Part shown: positions 16,633 to 23,464 of the stretch, in pieces | How the letters are laid out: each line of letters begins with the position of its first letter | How positions within the stretch are numbered: position 1 is the stretch's first letter | NCBI RefSeq assembly: GCF_009936375.1 | Contig: NZ_AP022332.1 | Location: forward strand, 2,698,501 to 2,762,500 | DNA: 64,000 nt | From: Methylosinus sp. C49 | Lineage (GTDB): Bacteria; Pseudomonadota; Alphaproteobacteria; Rhizobiales; Beijerinckiaceae | Direction of reading: 5' to 3' | Notes under the pieces: model-generated | The model's database searches: none | What the model saw: only the letters and a program-made list of their open reading frames with translations | Told to the model about the DNA's origin: nothing | Translations under genes and position numbers: made by a program

Positions 16633-18213
16633 ATGATCGACGACACGGATCGCCGCTCCTTCCTGAAGGCCGCGGCTGCTACGGGCGCGCTCGGCGCGAT
16701 GAGCGCGAATGAGGCCGCGGCCCAGCCTGCCCCCGGCCGTCTCGACCTCGGCCCGGCCGAGCCCTTCTCCTTCGAGCGACTGAAGGAGACAGCCCGCCGC
16801 CGCGTCGCGGAGCCTTTCCGCCCGCCGAGCCAGCCCGATCCGCAGATCACTTCCAAGATCGACTATGAGGCCTGGGGCAAGATCAGCTACGACACGAATT
16901 ACGCGCTCACCACGGGCGCCGGCCGTTTCCCGGTCGAATTCTTCCACCTCGGCATGTTCTTCAAAAAAGCCGTCCGCTTCTATGCGGTCGAGAACGGCCA
17001 GGCGCGCGAGGTGCTCTACAACCCCAAATATTTCGACATGCCGGAGGATTCGATCGCCCGCCAGCTGCCGCCGGGCGCGGGCTTCGCCGGCTTTCGCATT
17101 CAGGAGCCGAAAGACGGGCCGCTCGACTGGCGCAAGAATGATTGGGCGGCTTTTCTCGGCGCCTCCTATTTCCGCGCCATCGGCGAATTGCGCCAATATG
17201 GGCTCTCTGCGCGCGGCGTCGCGCTCGACACTTGGGCGCCCGATCGGCCGGAGGAGTTTCCAGACTTCACCAATATCTATATCGGCCCGGAGACGGAAGA
17301 CGGTCTGCCGCTGCATCTCTTGCTCGAAGGCCCGTCCATCGTCGGCGCCTTTCGCATTTTGGCGAAGCGCGGCAAGGGCGTCGTGATGGACGTCGACTGC
17401 TCGCTGCATTTGCGCGGCTCCTTCACGCGCTTCGGCATAGCGCCGCTCACCTCCATGTATTGGTTCTCCGAGACCAAGAAGCCGACCGCCGTCGATTGGC
17501 GGCCGGAGGTGCATGATTCCGACGGCCTCGCAATGTGGACCGGCCGCGGCGAGCGTCTATGGCGCCCGCTCAACAATCCCGACCGCGTGATGGCTTCCGC
17601 CTTCGCCGACGAAAATCCGAAAGGCTTCGGCCTGCTGCAGCGCGACCGCAATTTCGATCACTATCTCGACGGCGTTTTCTATGATCGCCGTCCGAGCGTG
17701 TGGATCGAGCCCAAGGGCGATTGGGGCAAGGGCACGATTCAGCTCGTCGAGATTCCGACCGACGACGAGATCCACGACAATATCGTCGCAATGTGGGTGC
17801 CGGCGAAGCCCGCCGTTCCCGGCTCGTCTTTCGACTTCTCCTATCGCCTGCATTGGCTCGCCGATGAGCCCGATCCGACGCCGCTCGCACGCTGCGTCGC
17901 GACGCGGCTCGGCAATGGCGGCCAACCCGGCAAGCCACGCCCCAAAGGCGTGCGCAAATTCATGGTGGAGTTTCTCGGCGGACCGCTCGAGCGTCTGCCC
18001 TTCGGCGTGAAGCCGGAGCCGGTGCTGTGGTCGTCGCGCGGATCCTTCTCCTACATCTACACGGAAGCCGTATTCGACGGCGTGCCGGGACATTGGCGCG
18101 CGCAATTCGATCTGACCGTCGACGGACATGATCCTGTCGAGATGCGGCTCTTCCTCGCGCATAAGAACGAAGCGCTGTCGGAGAACTGGCTCTTCCAATA
18201 TCACCCGTTCTGA
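16633..18213 (+). CDS. opgD: Periplasmic glucan biosynthesis protein OpgD (MdoD)
   Basis: 526-residue protein of the MdoG/OpgG-OpgD family, which remodels or branches osmoregulated periplasmic glucans. The N-terminus RRSFLKAAAATGALGAMSA is a twin-arginine leader, the feature that separates Tat-exported OpgD from Sec-exported OpgG. Family blocks follow, including YDTNYALTTGAGRFPVEFF-type N-terminal sequence, SYFRAIGELRQYGLSARG, TSMYWFSE, DGLAMWTGRGERLWRPL and FGLLQRDRNFDHYLD. Length is normal. The glucosyltransferase OpgH is not next to it. Its stop codon lies in a perfect hairpin shared with the convergent glycosyltransferase gene. Confidence 0.92.
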   Translation: MIDDTDRRSFLKAAAATGALGAMSANEAAAQPAPGRLDLGPAEPFSFERLKETARRRVAEPFRPPSQPDPQITSKIDYEAWGKISYDTNYALTTGAGRFPVEFFHLGMFFKKAVRFYAVENGQAREVLYNPKYFDMPEDSIARQLPPGAGFAGFRIQEPKDGPLDWRKNDWAAFLGASYFRAIGELRQYGLSARGVALDTWAPDRPEEFPDFTNIYIGPETEDGLPLHLLLEGPSIVGAFRILAKRGKGVVMDVDCSLHLRGSFTRFGIAPLTSMYWFSETKKPTAVDWRPEVHDSDGLAMWTGRGERLWRPLNNPDRVMASAFADENPKGFGLLQRDRNFDHYLDGVFYDRRPSVWIEPKGDWGKGTIQLVEIPTDDEIHDNIVAMWVPAKPAVPGSSFDFSYRLHWLADEPDPTPLARCVATRLGNGGQPGKPRPKGVRKFMVEFLGGPLERLPFGVKPEPVLWSSRGSFSYIYTEAVFDGVPGHWRAQFDLTVDGHDPVEMRLFLAHKNEALSENWLFQYHPF

Positions 18214-18231
18214 GGCGCGTCAGCGCGCCTC
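18212..18231. terminator. Hairpin overlapping both convergent stop codons
   Basis: GAGGCGCG (18212-18219) and CGCGCCTC (18224-18231) form a perfect 8-bp stem with loop TCAG. The hairpin begins inside the opgD stop codon and contains the stop codon of the opposite-strand glycosyltransferase. It lacks a strong T run, so bidirectional termination is a suggestion from position and symmetry. Confidence 0.4.
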
Positions 18232-19602
18232 CAGGGCGACGTTTTCCGACATCCGAGCAGGATAGTCGCCCTCGCGCAGAAGGCGCGCCAGCGCCTCTGC
18301 GGAGCGGCGCCAGGACAATATGTCGCAGGTCGGCGGGGCGAGTGGAGAGGCGAGCGCCTCCTTCAGCCGGGCGAGCAGAGCGTCGCTGTCGCCCGCATCG
18401 AAGTAGGACGCCCAGTCGCCGCCGACCTCGCGAAAGACGGGAATGTCGCTCGCTATGGCGCGCGCGCCGAAATGCGCCGCCTCGACGAGCGGCAGGCCGA
18501 AGCCCTCGGCGATGGAGGGAAACACGAGCGCATGCGTCCGCTCGTAGAGATAGCGCAGATCGGCGTCGTTCGCGCCGCGCAGCCAGAACAAGCGTCGGCC
18601 GAATTCAGGATGCTCCAGAATTCGCCGCTCGAGCGCGCGCACATTCCAGCCTTTCGAGCCGACGATGACGTAGCGGACATCGGCGCCCTGCTCCCACCAG
18701 CGATCGAAGGCTCCGAGCGCGACCGCATGGCCCTTGCGCGGCTCCAGCGTGCCGACGCTCAGAAAGAGCGGCTGTCCTCCCGCCGCGGCCTCGACAGCGT
18801 GCGGTGAAGGCGTCTCGTCGCCGGGCGCGCGAAAATCCGCGCCGAGCGGCCACCAGCCGAGCCGCAAGCCGCGCTTGCACGGCAGCCCATGGTCCTGCGC
18901 ATAGGCCTGGAAATCATCGATGACCGCCTTGGAGATGCCGACGATCGCGTCACTCTCGCGAATGAGGAGATCGAACCATTCCACAAAGGCCCGATGCGCG
19001 GAATTCGTCACCACGGAGGGATAGAGGATCGGAATGAGATCGTAGAGACAGCCGATCGTCTCGCCGCCGGCCCGCGCGACAATTTCGATCATTCGCGAAT
19101 ATTCCGCCGTGAGGTGCCAGCCGGCGTCGAGCAGAAGAAATTTATCGCCGGCGGCCGGCGTCACCTCGTCTGGAAGATTGTCATTTGTGAAATGGGAAAA
19201 GAGCCGCCCATCCTCCATGAAGACGGGAATTCCGGCGCCGCTCTCGACCATGGCGCGCGCGATCTCGCGAACGACGCGCTGAATGCCGGTGCGGCCTATG
19301 GTGCGATGCGTCGCCGTCATATCGACGAGCAGACGCGCCTGCGTCGCAGGCGCCGGAATATCGCCGGCGAGCGCTGTGCGCCATGCTCTCGCCTTCTCGC
19401 CGCTCGGCTTGCGCCATACGCCGTCATGCAGGCGGCCGAGGCCGAGCAGACGCGTCACCGTCCAGTAGAATTCGCGGGCTCGCGCATAGAGAAATTTCGT
19501 GGCGTCATCGACCTCGCTGCGCGCGAGCTCGTCGATCTCCGCCTTCATCTCCTGCAGAAGATAGGCCTCTATACGGCCATCTCCCGACCTTCTTTCGACC
19601 AT
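18220..19602 (-). CDS. Family 4 glycosyltransferase
   Basis: 460-residue GT-B-fold glycosyltransferase that would move a sugar from a nucleotide donor to an unknown acceptor. The C-terminal donor-binding half is clear: FLSVGTLEPRKGHAVALGAF, VIVGSKGWN, LFWLRGANDADLRYLYERTH and the ER-type motif FPSIAEGFGLPLVEAAHFGA. The N-terminal half includes TGIQRVVREIARAM, as in glycosyltransferases of polysaccharide and O-antigen loci. ATG at 19602 is chosen because the upstream part is an arginine-rich low-quality extension. A closely related layout is seen in the protein encoded at 57568-58866. It is convergent with opgD and not linked to an obvious acceptor gene. Confidence 0.87.
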   Translation of the reverse strand: MVERRSGDGRIEAYLLQEMKAEIDELARSEVDDATKFLYARAREFYWTVTRLLGLGRLHDGVWRKPSGEKARAWRTALAGDIPAPATQARLLVDMTATHRTIGRTGIQRVVREIARAMVESGAGIPVFMEDGRLFSHFTNDNLPDEVTPAAGDKFLLLDAGWHLTAEYSRMIEIVARAGGETIGCLYDLIPILYPSVVTNSAHRAFVEWFDLLIRESDAIVGISKAVIDDFQAYAQDHGLPCKRGLRLGWWPLGADFRAPGDETPSPHAVEAAAGGQPLFLSVGTLEPRKGHAVALGAFDRWWEQGADVRYVIVGSKGWNVRALERRILEHPEFGRRLFWLRGANDADLRYLYERTHALVFPSIAEGFGLPLVEAAHFGARAIASDIPVFREVGGDWASYFDAGDSDALLARLKEALASPLAPPTCDILSWRRSAEALARLLREGDYPARMSENVALEAR

Positions 19603-19681
19603 TTGCTCGCGACCTCGCTGCCGTCGTCGCGACAATAGCGGCATGGCCGGGCAATTCCAAACGCGCTTTCAGCGCCGATAG

Positions 19682-19707
19682 GGCCCCGCATGCGTCCCCG
19701 CGGGGCC
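19682..19707 (-). terminator. GC-rich hairpin after the 38-residue peptide gene
   Basis: GGCCCCGC (19682-19689) pairs perfectly with GCGGGGCC (19700-19707) across a ten-base loop. It lies between the stop of the small peptide gene and the start of the downstream glycosyltransferase. No T run follows on either strand, so termination activity is uncertain. Confidence 0.35.
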
Positions 19708-19778
19708 TCGAATGCAGAGACGCCGACCGTGATCGCCGATGGATCGCGGCCGGCGTGGCGAGAACAAAAATGTTCCGC

Positions 19779-19895
19779 TCAGCCCCCGTGGGAAATGATG
19801 GGGGCGAAATGAACCAGGGTGATGATCAGCGCGATCGCGCCGATGAACCACGCCAGCGACTTGACGATGTCCTTCCCAGAGGTCTGCAGAGCCAT
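19779..19895 (-). CDS. 38-residue single-pass membrane peptide next to copper-type genes
   Basis: Short frame starting MALQTSGKDIVKSLAWF behind GGAGAAG, with one hydrophobic helix (AWFIGAIALIITLVHF) and a short end APIISHGG. It lies 142 bases downstream of the PCu(A)C-like gene on the same strand. An ATG four codons upstream (19907) is in frame but lacks a ribosome-binding site. Two histidines flank the helix exit. I recognise no family. The strong ribosome-binding site, clean stop and membrane helix argue that it is real. Confidence 0.6.
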   Translation of the reverse strand: MALQTSGKDIVKSLAWFIGAIALIITLVHFAPIISHGG

Positions 19896-20037
19896 TTTCT
19901 TCTCCATTGGTACGCCGCCGCTCGTTGTTTCGAATTGGCTGCGCGCAGAGGCGTCAGGGGTCGCAGCTTGACCTATCGAATGGCGACATATCGCGTCGCG
20001 CGCAAGTTAATTTTTCGAGCAGCTTCGGGAAAAGGGC

Positions 20038-20646
20038 TCACTGCGCCGGCTGCGGCTCGCCCAGCCCCGGCTGCGCCTCGCCCTGGCCCTTCTGCTCCTC
20101 ATGGCCCGAACGATGATCCTCGACCGGCGCGTCGCCGGCCTGTGGCGTCCGATGCGCCTTCTCCCATCTCTCCATCGCTTCCGCATCATGCGCATGCGCG
20201 GCGTCGGGCGCGTCGATCGCCGCATCGATGAGCAGCTCGCCGGCCTTCTCGAACACGAGAGTGAGCTCGAAGCCCCAGCCGACGGGGTTGATCTTCTTTA
20301 TGCCGGAGAGATGGACGAAGGAGGCGCCCGGCGCGAGCGTCACCTTCGAGCCCGTAGGAAGGAAAATCGCATCGGTGGCGACCGCGAATTGAGGAGCGAC
20401 ATGCAGATCGAAGCCGCCGATCTCGGGAGATTTCACTCCGATGAGACGATCGGCGGCGTCGCTACGATTATAGACGACCATGAACAGATTGGCGTCGCTC
20501 TCGCCGTCGCGCGGCGCGCGCAGCCAAGGATGCTCCACCTTGATGCCGCCTTTTTCATATTCATGCGCGCTCACGCGAGAAAGGCCGCTCGCAGCCAGCG
20601 CAGCGCCTCCGGTCAAAAGCAGAACGCGCCGTCGATCGATAGACAT
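20038..20646 (-). CDS. PCu(A)C-like periplasmic copper-binding protein, Met-ligand-free type
   Basis: About 202 residues. A twin-arginine-like signal (IDRRRVLLLTGGAALAASGL) ends in VSA, so the predicted mature protein begins HEYEKGGIKVEHPWLRAP with an N-terminal histidine. The cupredoxin-like PCu(A)C core follows. The canonical H-M-x10-M-x21-H-x-M copper motif is altered: both His are kept (GGFDLHVAPQ and SFVHLSGIK), but the three Met positions read Val, Ile and Ser. From recalled literature, methanotroph PCu(A)C proteins (PmoF type) bind copper through a histidine brace, which fits this sequence. The last 50 residues are His/Glu/Gln-rich. AGGGAGG lies upstream. Second gene of a likely operon, 68 bases after the anchored protein. 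Confidence 0.8.
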   Translation of the reverse strand: MSIDRRRVLLLTGGAALAASGLSRVSAHEYEKGGIKVEHPWLRAPRDGESDANLFMVVYNRSDAADRLIGVKSPEIGGFDLHVAPQFAVATDAIFLPTGSKVTLAPGASFVHLSGIKKINPVGWGFELTLVFEKAGELLIDAAIDAPDAAHAHDAEAMERWEKAHRTPQAGDAPVEDHRSGHEEQKGQGEAQPGLGEPQPAQ

Positions 20647-20714
20647 GCTCGCCTCCCTTTCGGCGCGCCGCAGGAGTCGCGGCGCCACACGCAATGACGG
20701 CGAAGGCGCCGCGA

Positions 20715-21278
20715 TCACGCGCGCGGCGGCTTCGCCTTGAAAGAGTTTTTGTACCAGAGACCGAATCCGACCAGTCCCAGCCCCGCAAAAAAAGTCGCGA
20801 TGGTGATGTCGCGGCTTTCGGTCTCACCGACGGAGAAGGGAAAGCGCGAGACATATTCTTTCGTCCCGTCGTCGGTCTTCGCCTTGACCAGGCCGATGAA
20901 CTTTCCCTTGTTCTTGAAGTCGTATTCGAAGTTGAGCGTGCCGGTGCGATATTTCTTCGCCGGCACATAGGTCTCGGTGTTTTTCTCGAGGTTCTCGTCG
21001 TCGCTCGCCTGACCGACATCGCGCAGAATGCGGATCTCCAAATTCATGTCGCGCAGCTCGTCCTGCACGGCGTCGAGGACGATGATCGTCGGGCCGATAT
21101 CGGGAATGTCGTCGCAGAATTGCTCGCGCGACTTCAGCGGCTGATAGCCGGTAAAATTCATCTGATCGGGTCCGATCTTCATCTTGCATTGGCCTTCGTC
21201 GATGCTGACGCCGCCATGCGCCTGCGCCTGCGTCGCCATGCCGATGAAAATCGCCGCGGCAAAAAATCGAACGATCAT
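20715..21278 (-). CDS. Periplasmic, C-terminally anchored protein with mature N-terminal His
   Basis: 187 residues with a signal peptide ending QAQA before HGGVSIDEGQCKMKIGPD, so the mature chain also begins with histidine. It has CKMK and a later Cys in SREQFCDDIPDIGPTIIVLD, a charged middle (ELRDMNLEIRILRDVG), a beta-rich part and one C-terminal helix (TIATFFAGLGLVGFGLWY) with a basic tail, so the domain would sit in the periplasm tied to the inner membrane. The FTGYQP and FCDDIP blocks recur in an uncharacterised family as far as I recall. The layout resembles PmoD-like proteins, but I cannot claim homology. First gene of the set, with GGGAGAG upstream. Confidence 0.7.
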   Translation of the reverse strand: MIVRFFAAAIFIGMATQAQAHGGVSIDEGQCKMKIGPDQMNFTGYQPLKSREQFCDDIPDIGPTIIVLDAVQDELRDMNLEIRILRDVGQASDDENLEKNTETYVPAKKYRTGTLNFEYDFKNKGKFIGLVKAKTDDGTKEYVSRFPFSVGETESRDITIATFFAGLGLVGFGLWYKNSFKAKPPRA

Positions 21279-21365
21279 GTCTCTCTCCCGATCGCGCGTC
21301 TTTGAAGGGGCGCGCTTTTCCCCGAGCGCCGCCGCCGCATCGGCTGCTCATCGTGACACGATGAA

Positions 21366-21386
21366 TATAGATCGTATAGCGATATA
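21366..21386. promoter_or_regulatory. Candidate operator between the divergent MarR and anchored-protein genes
   Basis: The A+T-rich stretch TATAGATCGTATAGCGATATA contains arms ATCG and CGAT around the five-base spacer TATAG, with looser symmetry extending outwards (TATA and TATA). It lies 88 bases before the anchored-protein ATG and 136 bases before the MarR ATG, in an otherwise G+C-rich gap. The size and symmetry suit a MarR dimer. Pattern-based only. Confidence 0.35.
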
Positions 21387-21521
21387 AATGCAAGCGCGCG
21401 CCCGCTGCGCCGCATGGCCGCGCCGGTCCCGGGCGGAACGCCTTGACCCCGCGCGGGGCGAAGGCCATCATGGGCGCTTGGCCGAAGATCGCGGGCAGCG
21501 AATCCGAGGAGAATGAGAAAA

Positions 21522-21998
21522 ATGTCGACGGCGCTCGAGAGCCGCCCTCAGGAAGCCGAAGACGACGGACGCCCCTCCGAGGAGGAGCTTCGCGCCCTCG
21601 CCGATTTTCGCTATGCGCTGCGGCAATTCCTCGCCTTCAGCGAGCAGGCGGCCGCGGATGTCGGCCTGACCACGCAGCGCTACCAGGCGCTGCTCGCCAT
21701 CAAGACGTTTCGCGAAGGGGCGCATATCAGCGTCGGCGAGCTCGCCGAGCAATTGCTGATCCGCGATCACAGCGCCGCGGAGCTGGTCTCGCGCCTCGAG
21801 CAAGCCAAGCTCGTCAAGCGCAAGAACGACCCTCTCGATCGGCGTCGCTCGCTCATCGTGCTGACGGCGCTCGGCGACCGTCGGCTGGCGCAGCTCGCTT
21901 TCGTGCATTTGCGCAAGCTACGCGCCGAAAAAAGCGCCTTTCTGCATCTCTTCGACACGCAATCGGACAGCGAGCCGCAAGATCAGACGCCGCGCTGA
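21522..21998 (+). CDS. MarR-family transcriptional regulator
   Basis: 158-residue winged-helix regulator. The MarR core is visible: FSEQAAADVGLTTQRYQALL, the recognition region ISVGELAEQLLIRDHSAAEL with VSRLEQAKLVKRK, and the wing DPLDRRRSLIVLTALGDR containing the DxRxxxxxLT signature. GAGGAG sits ten bases before the ATG at 21522; an ATG at 21513 is too close to it. The gene is divergent from the anchored-protein/PCu(A)C operon and is therefore the prime candidate to control it and itself. The ligand (copper, oxidant or small organic acid) cannot be deduced; only generic features are visible. Confidence 0.88.
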   Translation: MSTALESRPQEAEDDGRPSEEELRALADFRYALRQFLAFSEQAAADVGLTTQRYQALLAIKTFREGAHISVGELAEQLLIRDHSAAELVSRLEQAKLVKRKNDPLDRRRSLIVLTALGDRRLAQLAFVHLRKLRAEKSAFLHLFDTQSDSEPQDQTPR

Positions 21999-22070
21999 CG
22001 CGGCGGCTTCACGCGGCTCGACGACCCCCGGAGCCGTCTTCGTCACGGCTCCGAGAGACGAGCGGCCGGA

Positions 22071-22769
22071 TCAGGACTGCGAAGACGACCACGGACGCAT
22101 GAAGCTCAGCACCGTCGCGCTCAGCGTGCTGCCGGTGAGCACGACCGTCGCGCCGAGCGCCAGCAGAGCCACGAGATTGAGCACGAGATCATTGGTGTTT
22201 CCCGCGACGGCGAGAACGCCGAGCACGATCGCGGCCAAGCCGGCCAGAGCCTGAATGCCCGCCGAGCCAGAAGCCATCTCGCTCGCCAGAAACTCGCCGC
22301 CGATATTCTGCGACTGCGCGGCCTCGCTCTTCGCCTGCGCATGGCGCAGCGTGTAGAGATGCCACACGGCATTGCTGCTGAGCACGAGCGCCGTGCCGAA
22401 AGCGATCGTCGCGATCGGGGTCAGCACGCCGGAATTGATGCCGAGCAATGAGAGAACGCCGAGCACAATTCCCGCCGCTCCCACGAGGAAGACGGCCGAG
22501 AGGCTACCGCCTCCGAAATGCTCGAAATTCGCAGTCTTCGCGCCCGCAGGGAACATGATCTGCGCATATTCCGACAGCATCGCGCCGCCTTGAATGAGCA
22601 GAGCGACGCCGAACACGATCGTCGCTATGCCGGCCATGAGCGGCGGATTGATTCCGGCGAGCCCACACACGGCGAGGACTATCGTTGCGATGCCTCCCAC
22701 CGCATCGACGAGGCCGCCATAGACTGCGGCGTTTTCTTGCGCTGTCGCCTCTCGGAAGGTCATGGACAT
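22071..22769 (-). CDS. Six-helix membrane protein made of three repeated hairpins
   Basis: 232-residue integral membrane protein without a recognised family. Three homologous two-helix units are visible: GIATIVLAVCGLAGINP with IATIVFGVALLIQGG; AAGIVLGVLSLLGINSG with PIATIAFGTALVLSS; and LAAIVLGVLAVAGNTND with ALGATVVLTGSTL. Each starts with an (A/G)xIVLGVL helix, a loop with GIN or GNT and a second helix ending in a small-residue stretch. Soluble loops carry short charged segments (HAQAKSEAAQSQ). GGAG precedes ATG 22769. It is convergent with the MarR gene. Possibly a vitamin-K-epoxide-free, DoxX- or HPP-like structural protein, but none of these matches well, so I leave it unnamed. Confidence 0.75.
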   Translation of the reverse strand: MSMTFREATAQENAAVYGGLVDAVGGIATIVLAVCGLAGINPPLMAGIATIVFGVALLIQGGAMLSEYAQIMFPAGAKTANFEHFGGGSLSAVFLVGAAGIVLGVLSLLGINSGVLTPIATIAFGTALVLSSNAVWHLYTLRHAQAKSEAAQSQNIGGEFLASEMASGSAGIQALAGLAAIVLGVLAVAGNTNDLVLNLVALLALGATVVLTGSTLSATVLSFMRPWSSSQS

Positions 22770-22986
22770 GAGGATCTCCGTTCCTGCAGCCCGTCCTGCA
22801 ACCCCGCGAAGCATCTAGTCGCGCTGTCCGAGCCGGCAAGAGCGACGATCGCGCCCGTCGACGCGAGCGTCGCCATATCCTCTCCGACAGCGGAAAGCCG
22901 CAGGAACCAATCTTCGTCGAATGTGTTCAGTCGAGTCGGGGATTTGTTTTGTCGGGCGAAGGGCCCCATTGGCGACGGAGGGCGTG

Positions 22987-23433
22987 ATGAAATACAGAAC
23001 TCTCGAAGAAATAACCAAGCTCGCGGGCGTCGAGCCTGTCGAGGCGAAGCGCGAGCAGACGTCGCTGCGTCGCGCGCGCTTGGAGCGGCTCGCGGCTCTC
23101 ATCGAAGCGCATGTCGGACGCATCCGCCTCTTCTCGATGATGGAATATGTGCCCGTGAAGGAGCGCGTGAAGCTGCGTCAGGACGAGTCGCCCTTGTCGA
23201 TCGCCTTTCGCGACGCCGCCTTTCGCGAGGAAGGCTTGAAAGGCGACAAGCTCGGCGATGCGATCGATTTTTTCCAGCTCTCCATGCGCGAGGCGCATCA
23301 CATTTTCTGCGATTGCAATTATTCCGGCGCGATCACGCCCGGCGCCGTCGCCGCTCGCGCCCGCTCCGTCGCGGAGAAGAAATCGCTCGGCGAGCTGTGG
23401 CGCAGCTTTACGCAGCGTCTCGGCTTCGCCTGA
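22987..23433 (+). CDS. Hypothetical cytoplasmic protein
   Basis: 148-residue protein with no signal peptide or membrane segment. It starts MKYRTLEEITKLAG after a good GGAGG site. The middle contains MMEYVPVKERVKLRQDESPL and a helical segment ending REAHHIFCDCNYSGAI, with two Cys and two His close together. That HHIFCDCN cluster could be a metal or Fe-S site, but no known motif fits. The N-terminal extension to 22921 is probably not translated. It converges on the deacetylase gene. I do not recognise it. Confidence 0.65.
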   Translation: MKYRTLEEITKLAGVEPVEAKREQTSLRRARLERLAALIEAHVGRIRLFSMMEYVPVKERVKLRQDESPLSIAFRDAAFREEGLKGDKLGDAIDFFQLSMREAHHIFCDCNYSGAITPGAVAARARSVAEKKSLGELWRSFTQRLGFA

Positions 23434-23464
23434 TTGGATATTGGACTGACTGGATAAAGCTGGA

